A stretch of DNA of 64,000 nucleotides from Clarkia xantiana subsp. parviflora. Its lineage: Eukaryota > Streptophyta > Magnoliopsida > Myrtales > Onagraceae. The DNA is taken from positions 34,443,105 to 34,507,104 of the forward strand of contig JAPTYO010000004.1 in NCBI GenBank assembly GCA_036873135.1, given 5' to 3'. The translations under genes and the position numbers were made by a program. Shown here one piece after another: positions 34,346 through 46,400 of the stretch. The notes beneath the pieces were generated by a model. It saw nothing but the letters and a program-made list of their open reading frames with translations, was not told the DNA's origin and searched no databases. Position 1 is the first letter of the stretch. The number at the start of each line of letters is the position of its first letter.

Positions 34346-35800
34346 ATGGCGGATGAATCGGACAAGAAACCTGGGGAGAATTCTGGCCTCAATTCAGGCG
34401 ATGCTCCAACTAATCTTGTTGTCGAAGCAACGCCGAAGATTGATCACAATCATCCTCTCTACCTGCATCCTTCAGATTTTGTTGGCTTATCTTTGGTCAC
34501 TGAAAAACTTACTTGTTCTGAGGACTACGGGTTTTGGAGCAAAGCTATGAGAATTTGTTTGATTTTGAAAAACAAACTTGGATTTGTGACTGGTGCCTAT
34601 AAGAAGGAAAACTTTGAACCTAGTCTTCATCCCCTATGGGATCGATGCAATGTTTTGGTTTTAGCATGGATTATGAATTATGTTTCTCGCGAACTCATGT
34701 CTGGGAATATTTACACTGAGAGTGCCTTCTCTGTTTGGAACGATTTGAAAGAAAGGCTTCACAAAGTCAATGGTTCTAGAATTTTTCAATTACACAGGGA
34801 CATTTGTTTAGCTCAGCAGGGTGTGGACTCTATATCCACTTACTTTGCCAGGCTCAGGACCATGTGGGAAGAGTTTGATGCTATTTGAAACTTGCCCAAT
34901 TGTGGCTGTCCCGAATTCCAAAAACATATTTCCCATGCAAACAACTTGAAGCTCTTTCAGTTTTTAAATGGCCTCAATGATTCTTATTCCAACGTCAAAA
35001 CCAATTTGGTTATGAGAGAGGTCCTTCCTTATGTCTCCCAGGCATACTCTGTTTTAATCCAAGAAGAAAATCAACGCAGTCTTTCCACTGGTTATGTTGC
35101 TAATCTTGCTGATGGAAAAATTCATTCTCTGTCCACCATTTCTTCGAACAAATCAAGGGGACAGAAGAGGAACTTAAATCTGGTATGTGATTACTGTAAA
35201 GCGAGGGGGCATGATTCTGACCACTGTTTTAAGAAAAATGGTTATCCTCCAGGATGGAAACTCCGTCCTAATCAGGCCAGAACTCCTCAAGCTAATACAG
35301 TTATTGATGGTCATTATGATATTTCAGGTTCTGAGGCTGGCGGTTCTATTTCCACCCCTCTTGATCTTCCAAAAAACCAGCCTATGATGATTATAACAGA
35401 ACAACTCGAGCATTTGGCCCGTAGTATGGTGCGATCTCAGCACAATGTATCTGAGGCTGAACCTCGAGTGAATGCTGCATCTTCTGTCTCAGGTATATCT
35501 GCTCCTTTTTTGCCTAACTATTCCACTGATTGGATCCTTGACATAGGAGCTACACATCATATGAGTTTTAGGTCAAATTGGATGCATAACTTTAGACCTT
35601 TAAATTCTAGTGTTCAATTGCCAAATGGTTTTAAATCTAAAGTTGCCGGTATTGGTCATATCAACATTAGTGAAAATAAAATTTTAACGGATGTCTTGTT
35701 TTTGCCTGATTTTAAATATAATTTGATCTTTATTTCTAAATTAACTAAGGATTTGCCTTGTTCAGTTATTTTCCATACTAATTATGTTGTATTACAGGAT
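34346..35800 (+). pseudogene. Copia gag and protease (one stop codon, broken by a MITE)
   Basis: One frame with an in-frame TGA at 34886-34888. Gag: N-terminal DUF4219/UBN2-like region (DYGFWSKAMRICL, WNDLKERLHKVNGSRIFQLH) and a zinc knuckle CDYCKARGHDSDHC of the CX2CX4HX4C type, followed by NGYPPGW. Protease: DWILDIGATHHM, where the usual Asp-Thr/Ser-Gly reads Asp-Ile-Gly, so the active site is damaged. The frame runs into the MULE MITE at 35801 and resumes in the same phase at 36330 if the MITE and one target copy are left out. Confidence 0.88.
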
Positions 35801-36320
35801 GGGAAAAGTATGTAAAACATGCAACATGTTTTAAAAAGATGGTTTTATGGACTAATACGTTTTAAAAGGTACAATATGTTTGAAAATGATAGTTTTATGG
35901 ACCAAAATGTTTTAAAATGTACAACAAGTTTACAAAAGATGCTAAAATGATGTATCGTCCACTTGTTATCACTAGTCTCATTAAGTGTACACGTGCGGAT
36001 CACGTTTTTAAAAAATAATAATTATTATTATTAGTATCTACATCCACCCATTAATAATCATTCCTATGAATAAATTAATTTCATACTTTAATTATTATTA
36101 TTTTTTCTTCTAAAAATGTGTTCCGCACGTGTCCACTTAATGAAATTATTGATAACAAGTGGATGATATGTCATTTTAACATCTTTTGTAAGCTTGTTGT
36201 ACATTTTAATACATATTGGTCCATAAAACTATCATTTTCAAACATAATGTACATTTTAAAACATATTGATCCGTAAAACCATCTTTTTCAAACATGTTGA
36301 ATGTTTTACATACTTTTCCC
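35801..36320. mobile_element. MULE-type MITE inside element C
   Basis: 520 bp flanked by the perfect 9-bp target duplication TTACAGGAT (35792-35800 and 36321-36329). The ends are perfect inverted repeats for 20 bp (GGGAAAAGTATGTAAAACAT) and continue as long imperfect arms over most of the element. No coding capacity. A 9-bp duplication with long terminal repeats fits Mutator-like elements. It interrupts the protease-integrase linker of copia. Confidence 0.93.
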
Positions 36321-36329
36321 TTACAGGAT

Positions 36330-37934
36330 CGCTGCAATGGAATGGTGTTGGGGAATGGACATGAAGCTGCAGGGCTTTATTTTTTCAAATCACATTCCCC
36401 AGCCCCTGTAGCATTTAATCCTCAGACCATTCTATGGCACCAAAGATTAGGCCATGTTCCTTTTCATATACTAAACAAGTTTCAATTCCTTAGTTCATTT
36501 AGTTTGTAAAATAAAGGTATTTCTGAATGTAATGTCTGTCCAATGGCAAAACAAACTAGGTTACCTTTTCCCAATAGTAGTTCTGTTACTATTAGTCCTT
36601 TTGACCTTATTCATGTTGATGTTTGGGGACCGTATCATAAGGCAACTCATGATAATAAAAAGTATTTTCTTACCATTGTGGATGATTTCACTAGAGTTAC
36701 TTGGGTTTACTTGCTGACTTTAAAGTCTGATGTGATTGTTATTTTAAAACATTTTTACTCAATGGTTGAAACTCATTTTTCCAAACGAATTAAACGTGTT
36801 CGATCTGATAATGACGGTGAATTCATTAATGAGTATTGTTCATCTTTCTTTTCAAACATGGGTATTATTCATGAAACTTCCTGTGCCTATACGCCACAAC
36901 AAAATGGAGTTGTTGAACGAAAACACCGTCATTTATTAGAGGTTGCTAGAGCTCTTAAATTACAGAGTTATACTCCTGATAGATTCTGGGGTGAGTGTAT
37001 CCTTACAACTTGTTATTTAATTAACTTGATGCCTACTGAAATTTTGAAAGGACTCTCTCCCTATGAAAAGCTTTATAATAGAGTTCCCTCTATTGATCAC
37101 TTACGTGTATTTGGATGTCTTTGTTATGCTAAGGTTTTACCATTGAGTGACAAATTTGCCCCAATGTCTGTTGCCTGTGTTATGATGAGATACTCTGTTG
37201 TTCAAAAAGGGTACATGTTGTTCAATTTATCTACCAAAACTTTCTTTGTTTCAAGAGATGTTAAGTTTTTGGAATCTTTCTTTCCTTTTAAAGTTGGTTC
37301 TGGTGTTCCACCTTCTTTTGTGCCTAATGTTTCGCCTATTCCATCTTCAGGTGACTCTGTTGATAATATGTTTGATACAGAAATTGCTCCTGATTCAACT
37401 ACTGATCCTGATTCTCATCAAGGTACTCCTGAAGATATTTCTGAAGGTAATGATGATGATGATAGTTTATCTAAAAATGCAACTGATTTGGTTGATATTG
37501 CCCCAATTGTTCCTGAACCTTCTGATAGGCCTGTTAGACAAACTAGACCACCTGTTTGGTCTCGTGATTATGACATGTCTATGACTTGTTCAACCAAACA
37601 TCCTATTTCTGTTCACTTGAGTTTTGATAGCATTTCTAATGACCACAAGTCTTTTCTTAGCATGATTGACAAAATACCTGAACCCAATTCTTTTTCTGAG
37701 GCTTGTAAAGATATTAACTGGGTTAAGGCTATGAAAGAAGAAATTGCTGCTTTAGAAGAAAATAAAACTTGGTCATTAGTTTATTTGCCTCAAGGTAGAA
37801 CTTCTATAGGATGTCGTTGGGTTTTTCGTGTTAAGTATAATTCTGATGGCACTCTTGAGCGTTATAAAGCACGTCTTGTTGCTAAGATTGGAACAGTTCG
37901 TGTTATTTTATCACTTGCTTCCATGAATGCTTGA
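36330..37934 (+). pseudogene. Copia integrase and start of reverse transcriptase (stop codons, internal deletion)
   Basis: Same frame as gag. GAG-pre-integrase with LWHQRLGH, an in-frame TAA at 36507-36509, then C-x-x-C of the zinc region. The integrase catalytic triad is in place: HVDVWGP, RSDNDGEF and NGVVERKHRH. RT begins at WVKAMKEEIAALEENKTW. After YKARLVAK the sequence jumps to IGTVRVILSLA: about 15-20 residues of RT are missing, apparently through deletion between short repeats encoding VAK. A TGA at 37932-37934 follows where a Trp codon is expected. Confidence 0.88.
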
Positions 37935-39862
37935 CATTTATATCAGATGGACGTGTATAATGCTTTCTTACAAGGTGATTTGTTTGAAGAAGTTATATGG
38001 ACTTACCTCTTGGATTTGGTAATCAGGGGGAGTTGTATGTTGTTAAATCTAATCTTGTGTGCAGATTACACAAATCCCTCTATGGATTAAAACAGGCTTC
38101 AAGGCAGTGGAACATTAAACTTACTGAAGCTTTGCTCAGTAGTGGGTATACTCAAAGCCATCTTGATTATTCTCTTTTTTTTTAAAAGAAAAGGTGATCA
38201 AATTGTTATTCTCCTAGTTTATGTGGATGATTTACTCATTACTGGGAATAGTGATGCTTTGATTTCTGATTTAAAAAGGGTTTTACAAACCAGCTTTAAA
38301 ATGAAGGATTTAGGAACTTTAAAATATTTCATTGGCATCGAAGTTGCAAGGTCCAATAAAGGCCTTGTGCTCTGTCAACGAAAGTATGTTCTTGAAATGC
38401 TTTCCGAAGTTGGTTTATTAGGATGTAAACCTTGCAGTACTCCTATGGAGCAAAATGCAAAATTTACATCTGTTGGATATGATGAAGCCCTTGACTTGAA
38501 TAAAAATGATGAAAAAATTTCTGATCCAACTACTTATAGACGGTTAATTGGTAAGCTTAGGGATGGCAACGGGGCGGGTCGGGGCGGGTTTTTGCAGCCC
38601 CGGACCCGCCCCGCGGGTCGGCCTGGCTGATCCGGCCCCGGCCAACTGGCTGATCCGGCCCCGGCCAACTGGCCCTTTCGGGTCGGGTCGGGTCAACATT
38701 CCCGCGGGTCGACCCGCGGGGCCCCGACCCGCCCTGCCATGTGAACAATTTTTTTTTTTTTTTTTTTCACTTTTCAATATTAAATACAAATTTTTTTTTG
38801 TCAAAATATTACATTATATATAAATTCAAAACATAAATCTAACACCAATCAAATATAAACAATAAACACATCAAATTCATTAGAAATTCAAATCCAAACA
38901 CCAAATTAACAAATCCTAATAATCTAAATATACATCTATTTGTAATTTGGTCCATGTCATTTATATATGTACTATATTAACCATATTGTTTAGTAAATGT
39001 TAGATAATATTAACATAAAAAAAAATATTATACATATATGCATTTCGAGGCGGGTCTACGGGGCCCCGGGTCTCTAGACCCGGACCCGCCCCGACCCGAG
39101 CCCGCCCCGACCCGGACCCGACCCGTGACCCGCGGGTCGGCGGGTCAAAACCGGGTCGGGGCCCCGCGGGTCAGCGGGGCCTCGAGACCCGTTGCCATCC
39201 CTAGGTAAGCTCTTGCATTTAGGAATCACTCGTTCTGATATTGCCTATTCTGTCCAGTATTTAAGTCAATATATGCAAAGTCCTAAAAAATCCCATTAAG
39301 ATGCAGTTTTAAGAATATTGAGGTATTTAAAACAACAGCCTGGTTTGGGTATTCTTTTGTCTTCCAATAAACAAAACACTATAACTGGTTTTTGTGCCTC
39401 AGATTATGCTCGTTGTGTTGAGTCTCGAAGATCTGTTACAGGATATTGTGTTTTTCTTGGTGATTCCTTAGTTTCTTGGAAGGTTAAAAAGCAACCCACA
39501 GTCTCTTGTTCCTCTGCAGAAGCTGAATATCGTAGTATGCGAGAAACAGTTTCTGAATTAATTTGGCTGAATGGGATCATTTCAGAATTAGGTTTTGCTT
39601 TTTTTAAACCAATTACTTTGTACTGTGATAATAAAGCAGCAATTTAGATAGGCAATAATCCTATTTTCATGAGCGTACTAAACATGTGGAAGTTGACTGT
39701 CATTTTGTACGTGATCAGGTTTCTGCAGGTTTCCTTCAGTTGAGACATTTGAGCACTTCGATTCAACCTGCGGATTTATTTACCAAGGCGCTTTCTAAAG
39801 CTCAGCATCGACGTTTACTCATGAAGCTCAACTTGATAGATGTTTTTGCACAAAGTTCAGAT
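37935..39862 (+). pseudogene. Copia reverse transcriptase and RNase H, frameshifted and split by a hAT MITE
   Basis: Pieces in different frames: 37935-37993 (QMDVYNAFLQGDL), 37997-38185 (LHKSLYGLKQASRQW), 38180-38557 with the catalytic YVDD, then the hAT MITE, then 39204-39647 (LSQYMQSPKKS, stop TAA, RYLKQQPGL, SSAEAEYRS, LYCDNKAA, stop TAG) and 39662-39860 (HVEVDCHFVRD, ADLFTKALS). At least two single-base frameshifts and two stops are visible besides the MITE. RNase H motifs are otherwise well preserved. Confidence 0.87.
38558..39203. mobile_element. hAT MITE with CGGGTCGGG arms inside element C
   Basis: 646 bp with perfect 15-bp ends (TAGGGATGGCAACGG inverted at the right) and the perfect 8-bp target duplication GGTAAGCT (38550-38557 and 39204-39211). 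GC-rich arms full of GGGTCGGGGC flank an AT-rich core. It belongs to the same family as 12560-13038. It lies in the RT-RNase H region of copia and was inserted after that element. Confidence 0.94.
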
Positions 39863-39872
39863 CGAGGGGGAG

Positions 39873-40240
39873 TGTTGAAGCCCGTTGATCTTGGGCTAAA
39901 ACTGCTGCTTTTGTTTAATTGGACTGGTTCGGCCCAGGGTCGTTTGAGTCCGGTTTAGTCATAATATTGTTGGGCTTTGGCCCGTTACCGTTGTTATTTC
40001 GGTGGTGTCAATCTGATGCTTTGTGTAAAGATTTAGGGTCAAACTTGTGAACATTTAAGGTTGCGGTGCAATCTTACTTTTATTCTGTTAGGGTTTAGTA
40101 TATATTTGGGGTGATATGATCATAATAAACTAACCTAAGTGATCCCTGAAAATCTCCTTGCCGTTTTCTCTCTTCCACTGCTGTGTCTTTCCGTTTCTCC
40201 GGCGAACCTTCGCCGTGCTCCGCCGTGCTCGCTTTTCACA
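39873..40240 (+). repeat. 3' LTR of element C
   Basis: 368 bp, TGTTGAAGCCCG to TTTTCACA, preceded by a purine-rich tract (39864-39872). It lies about 280 bp downstream of the protease gene's stop codon. Confidence 0.92.
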
Positions 40241-41207
40241 GTTCTTACTTGGAACTGGAGGGTTGATCAATCACAAAACCGATTTAGATTCGATTTTAAA
40301 CCGATTCGGTCCAGAACCCTGAACCATGCCTAGCAATAGTTGCATAATGATCAAACTTGTTCCACTAAACAAAGCATTACAAACACCCATTTATATCATC
40401 ACTGCACAAGTTTGGCATTTTGTATTTGATGATGATAATGTTTGTTTAACTAAGAGAGGCCATCCATGCAAGAAAAAGGGTTTATTCCCTCCAACTCTAA
40501 ACTAAACATTTAATGATCAAGCACATCCATTAGCCCCAAACCCTAGCTTAAGTGCAGCCACGTCGTACACCACCTCGAACGTCAGCTGCTGCGTATTCCC
40601 ATAAATGAGAATATCGGTGTCGTCGTTATTTGGGGCAAATGCGAGGCACACCTGGGATGGGCTAACGACGTAGAGTATCCCTTTAGGGTTAAGGTCGACA
40701 TACACACTTCCGGAGAACTGGAACGCGACCTTGGGGATCTCAATGGAAGTGTAATTGCTTAGGTCATAGCAGGTGTCTAGAATCGAAGCGGCGGGGGCGG
40801 TGGGGTACTTTCTCATATATTGCTTGAATGCGGTCTTTAGGGAGGTGTACGCGGTTGGTGGTATCCGGCTAATTACGGTGCCGGAGTCGATGATTCCTGG
40901 GGCGTTCGAGAAGATGGATACCGGGATCGATACCTTTTTCCCTGTCATAGCATTATATATTAATAAACTTAACATTATTAATCACTCACTTTCATTACTA
41001 ATCAAACACAAGAGTCAAAGTGTCAATTTACATTTAAAGTATGCGATACACACAACATGTTTGAAAAAAAAAAATAGTTTTTAGCATTATTATGTATATT
41101 AAAATGTACACATGTTTTAAAACAAGGCTAATTGATTTTTTTTTAATTGTTCATCCAAAATTGTTGTTAAATACATTTTAAATTTACAAAATTAAGCAAA
41201 TAATAAG

Positions 41208-42126
41208 TGGTAGATATACGCCCAAGCTATCACTAATTGGACACGAGAAATGGGCCAAAACCAGATATAATCTGAAACTTGGAACACGGACACCCGGCCC
41301 ATCACATAGGCCCGAAAAACACCCTGAGTGGCGAAATCCACTCATGAAGACCCCATGTAGAAATACCACCCTGGGGGCAACCCAAGCAAGGACCTTTGCT
41401 TGGGTTACCCGAGCAAGGAAGACCTTGCTCGGGTGACCCGAGCGGGACCTTGGGGGTACCCCGACCGGGTACCTTCCCCCCCCCCCCCCCCTTCCGTCCA
41501 GAAGAGTTCCCCCTCATCCGGAACCCCACCCCCGGGCGATATTTCCCCCGGGGCTCGCCCTTGGAGGCCTTTCCCACACACTTAAACACATTATGCTCAT
41601 CTACGGTCGGACCAAGGTCAAATGCACCTTATTTACGCTCAAGGCCAACTTATATTACGAACCTTCCACAACTGGACCAGTGAACCACTGGAACCGGGGT
41701 GGTCCGATAGGAACTCTATAAATAGAGACCTTCTCTCCTCATTTGAAACTAATCTATTTATCTCTCACTCAAGCTCTGCCTTCTCTCTACTTTATCTCTC
41801 TAAAATGCGTATACTCATTTAAGCATCAGAGAGGGCACACCGAGCACCACCCCCCTTGGTCTCGGTATCACCCCTTTTGCAGGTATCCCACGGAGAAGGG
41901 AAGGCGGAGGTCCAAAGCAAGAAGGCACTCAGGACACCGTATGCAAATAGTGGACTTACCGGGAGCCCCCTCCCGGACGCCCATTTACAAGTATACGAGA
42001 AGAAGAAGCCCACGATGCAAGAATACTAGAAGGAGAAGTCTGATAAGAAGAAGAGAACGGAAGGAGAAGCCCACGAATGACACTCGTGTGTAAACAAAGC
42101 CCACGAAGGACACTCGTGAGCAAACA
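41208..42126 (+). repeat. 5' LTR of element D
   Basis: 919 bp, TGGTAGATATACG to GAGCAAACA. TATA box TATAAATA at 41717-41724. A long poly(C) run is at about 41468-41490. It is 47 bp longer than the 3' LTR, mainly through small indels in the downstream part. Confidence 0.92.
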
Positions 42127-42127
42127 T

Positions 42128-42142
42128 TGGCGCCGTCTGCGG
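42128..42142 (+). other. Primer-binding site of element D
   Basis: TGGCGCCGTCTGCGG one base after the LTR, identical to that of element B. This is a shared priming system and evidence that D and B are related. Confidence 0.8.
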
Positions 42143-42469
42143 ATTCGAGCCAAAAGCATGTAGCCTACAACTTGTGCTCGATGGAAATAATAGGGGGTCC
42201 AGGAGAACAAGGGGCGGCATAGAAAGGTACCTACCGCGGGTCTCCAGGAGCCTAGCAACCGGGGGCAACAACCAAAGGATGCTAAGCAACCGTCGTCCAA
42301 TGAAAAACAACACTCATTGGATAACACTCCATCAAGCTCCAAGACCCCACGGTCGGTAGTCAATCAACAACTACCTCCCTCACCCGTAATGAAATACAAG
42401 CCCCTAGTGGGGGCAACAATCAAACACCCAAGAACATGCCAGAAGGCCAAATAAGGGGTTATAACAAAA

Positions 42470-42840
42470 TGCACTCATGGCAGCTCTTCCAGAGAATACC
42501 AATAGGGAGCAAGAAAAGGAGGAAACAGACAAACAACCTCTCCACAAAGATGAGCACCATCCTCACATTCCTTCATAAATGCACCCATGGCAGCTCTTCC
42601 AGAGTATACCAACATGAGGCAAAATGAGGAGGAAGCAGAACAACAACCTCTCCACAAGGATGAACACCATCCTCACATCCCTTCATAAATGCACCCATGG
42701 CAGCTCTTCCAGAGTATACCAATGGGGGGGCAAAATGAGGAAGAAGCATAACAACAACATCTCCACAAGGATGAGCACCATCCTCACATCACTTCATGAA
42801 TACACCTAGAGTAGCTCTTCCGGAGCACATCTATAGGAGG
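42470..42840. repeat. 110-bp tandem repeats in element D
   Basis: Three and a half copies; the word GCTCTTCCAGAG or a variant recurs at about 42484, 42594, 42704 and 42814. No convincing coding potential. Confidence 0.85.
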
Positions 42841-44500
42841 CACCTAGGGGTGACTCTGAACAACAGCCACTCTGTGAAGGACATGGCAACACTAGGGGAA
42901 GAGACGATCAATAACTCCATCCCCAGAATATGGTATTAGTAAGAGCAACCACATACACTGGGGGGCAAGCATCACCAACTATAGCAAAGGAGGGTGCATG
43001 CATACACCTCCCCCCTCTATGAGAAAAATGATAACCCCAAACAAGGAGGGCCACTACAACCAGCAGTGCCTACATCGCCTACCTTGAGAAAATGCCATTC
43101 AAGGGGTTCCAATACGATATGCATTTCCATGGAGAACCATATGGAGTGTCATCATATAGAATCCCATCCTACAATATATCTATGTACAGAAGTTACACCC
43201 ACCAGACGCCCATCCGTCCAAAGGACGGGACGACACGCTGTGAAAGCAGGGAATACCACTCCAACCCAACATACAAGGAAAACACCTCCCTCTCCTCCCA
43301 CTAGCACAATACTCATTTTTTAGCCAAAACCACTTCTACATCAAAGGGAGGGTAGCACTAAATGAGGGGGCAACACCAAACCTATTCCAATCGTAAGAAG
43401 GGAGGATTCGCAAAACCAACTCCCTACACACGAAGAGTAATCATATCAACCAAGATGCTAGGGATATCATCACTCCAACATCTGCCCTATATTAAATAGC
43501 CACATAAAAGAGCTCTCTGCAAAGGAAGAACAAATATTATTGGGGAACAAATATTGGGAATTATGCAACCACAATTCCATGAGGAGGAGAAGAGGAATAT
43601 CAAGGCCCAGAGCAACCCCCGCAATGGGTGCATACCTCCACCAATGGAATAACACTTAGGTGGTGATGGAAGTCACTCACATCATCCCGTCAGAAGGGTG
43701 GGGGCACCACAAACATTTCTTGAAGAAGTAAAAAATGAACTTAATACTACCAGAGCGGCTAGTGCACGTTCTCTTATCTTCCGCCCTAAGGGGCACCTCT
43801 TATTAAGCATATTACACCTAAAAGTGCGAGGGAACCAACATTCTACACCTAATGGTAAGAACAACACAAGGTTGGGGGCACCGCGTTAAGGGAAGAAACA
43901 TTAACGAAGATCAAAATCGAAAGCCCCCCTTGCAAATTATGGAAGATGCATACAGGAAAAGCATGCTCAAAGAGAAAAAAAGAGTAAGAGACCGAGCAAC
44001 ATGGGGGGCACCAAACGAACAAGTACTCGGCACCCAACAGAGAAAAATGAAGATAAGCCTTAACAGGCTAAACAAGAGCAAACGGTGCAACTACCAAGCA
44101 ACTAGGGGAGCACCACCTGATCTAGTGCTTGATAGTCCACCCGGAAATAGAAGACGACGCAAATATGAGGCATGACTCCTCTCAATGGAAACCTCAAAGG
44201 AATGATACAACATAAGCCCAATACAAGGATTCACTCCTATGGTGGAAGCCACAGTGACCGCCCTTATAAGGAGACACTCACAACTTATAACCGACTGGGA
44301 GATGCGAAAAGGCAGATATCAACTAACACTTTTAGTTGAGAACATTGGAAGAAACTCTACACCCGAAGGGAAAAGGGAATATCCACTTCATTATCTAATT
44401 AATTATTACCAATAGGAGATCTACGGACTCCACTTAAACTTTCCCTTCTGTAAGAAATAATAATAGCACTAAATGAACCAAATGCTTTTCAGGGCACAAG
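42841..44500. other. Non-coding interior of element D
   Basis: A-rich, G/C-moderate sequence. No retroviral-type domain was found in any frame. Scattered GGGGGCACCA words suggest eroded repeats. Confidence 0.5.
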
Positions 44501-44509
44501 AGGAAAGAA

Positions 44510-45240
44510 GAAAGGCTCCATCATTCACAAAGAGGAGGCGTTATCTACAACCGAAAATGGGAAGATCCAAAAAGACAACCTTGACATATGTTAAAGCGAT
44601 CAACAACCTTTACATATGAACAAGGAAAGATATATAAGGACAACCATTACAACCGAAAATGGATATAAGACCCACAGGGTCACCTTTACAACCGAAAATG
44701 GGAAGATCCAAAAGGACAACCTTGACATATAATAAAGCGATCGACAACCTTTACATATGAACATGGGAAGATCTATAAGGACAACCATTACAACTGAAAA
44801 GGGACATAAGACCCACAATGCCACCCTTACAACCGAAAATGGGAAGATCCAAAAGGACAAACCTAACATATGATAAAGCGATCGACAACATTTACATATG
44901 AAAGGGGAAGATCTATAAGGACAGCCATTACAACCGAAAATGGACATGAGACCCACAGGGCCACCCTTACAACCGAAAATGGAAAGATCCAAAAGGACAA
45001 CCCTGACATATGATAAAGCGATCGACAACTTTTACATATGAACATGGGAAGATCTATAAGGACAACCATTACAACCGAAAAGGGACATAAGACCCATAGG
45101 GCCACCCTTCCAACCGAAAAGGGGAAGATCCAAAAAGACAACTCTGAAATATGATAAGGCGATCGACAACCCTTACATATGGAAAGAGGAAGATCTATAA
45201 GGACAACCCTTACAATCGAAAAGGGACATAAGACCCATAG
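44510..45240. repeat. 140-bp tandem repeats in element D
   Basis: Five copies with an exact 140-bp period (the AAAGCGATCGACAAC region at 44591, 44731, 44871, 45011 and 45151). Each copy holds ACAACCGAAAATGGGAAGATC-like words twice, so the unit itself seems built from a smaller duplication. The open minus-strand frames here are by-products. Confidence 0.9.
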
Positions 45241-45370
45241 GGCCATCCTTCCAACATAAAAGGGATACAAGACCCACAGGGCCACCCTTCCAACATGATA
45301 TGAGATATAAGTCTCCCAATCCAAGGGCAACTCATCAAACAAGATATAGAATATAAGTACTCCAACAGGT

Positions 45371-45536
45371 GGCTATCATGTCTATATATCAAAGGAGGAT
45401 ACCATCCCCCTATACATCAACAATGGCTATCATGTTCATATATCAAAGGAGGATACCATCCCCCTATACATCAACAATGGCTATCATGTCCATATATCAA
45501 AGGAGGAGACCATCCCCCTATACATCAACAATGGCT
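45371..45536 (+). repeat. 54-bp tandem repeats in element D
   Basis: Three full copies and a partial fourth (GGCTATCATG at 45371, 45425 and 45479). The period is divisible by three and gives an 18-residue repeat (MAIMSIYQRRIPSPYTST) in one open frame of 80 codons. There is no sign that it is translated. Confidence 0.88.
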
Positions 45537-46200
45537 AAAATCACCATGAAGACATCCTCTCTATTTTACAAAGTCCAACAACCACAAGGTCGGAGGTCGA
45601 AGAGAAACTAAGGAAAGAGCCTCCACCAAGCTCTCGAACAACTATCAATAGCCTAATCGGACGCCTATCCGACCATCATAGAGTCAAGTAAATGTTAAGG
45701 TCATTGCTTAACTCGGGGGGGGGGGGGGAGGCAAAGCGGGATACGCGCCCAATTAAGCAACGGACACCCTCCAGCCCACCCCACAAGCAAGTAAGGAAAC
45801 TTCAAGGAAGTAGAAATCAAACACAAAGAGACCGTCAGCCATAGCAAACCAGGGGAACAAAGAACATAGCAAAAAGTACCCCAGGAAGAGGAGCAATAAC
45901 ACGTCAGGTACTATTAACCCCGCTACGACGCACTATGCTAACCCATCAACGCCAACCTACCCAGGAGTACGTTCCAAAATGCACAAAGATCAAATGCTTA
46001 CTACTAGGGCAAAGACACGTGCATGGATGATACTACTTGCTAAAAGAAGGACTCTGGCGGATAAACAAATATCACAACCACCCCTAAGGCGGAGATAAGT
46101 AAAATCATCCCGACACTACCCAAGATAGCCGGGGGAGGAACCAAACACCTACAACAAACTATATATCAACCGGTGACAGGGAATGAACAACCTTATACAT

Positions 46201-46400
46201 GAGCTACCAAGCGTAGCCAATACAAGGAGTATCCCTCCACAAACAAAAACGTGTCCACGACGGGGGCACACATATATGAGCTACCAAGCGTAGCCAATAC
46301 GAGGAGTATCCCTTTACGTACAACAACGTGTCCACTACGGGGGCACGCATACATGGGCTACCAAGCGTAGTCACCTCAAGGTTAACTCCCTCGCGTCCGA
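46201..46400. repeat. 77-bp direct repeats in element D
   Basis: GCTACCAAGCGTAG recurs with a 77-bp period (46203, 46280, 46357), each followed by GTGTCCACxACGGGGGCAC. No coding function is apparent. Confidence 0.85.

Larger units (their letters stand above)
33019..40240 (+). mobile_element. Element C: degenerate Ty1/copia retrotransposon with two MITE insertions
   Basis: 7,222 bp with 369/368-bp LTRs that differ at roughly ten sites. The primer-binding site is complementary to initiator tRNA-Met, and a polypurine tract lies at 39864-39872. A possible 5-bp target duplication with one mismatch flanks it (GTTCG at 33014-33018, GTTCT at 40241-40245). Domain order gag-protease-integrase-RT-RNase H is that of copia. 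The coding region carries several stop codons and frameshifts and cannot be active. Lineage within copia was not assigned. Confidence 0.92.

Noticed and set aside
44600..45611. Long open frames on both strands in element D
   Set aside because: They follow the 140-bp and 54-bp arrays and contain only repeat-encoded peptides.
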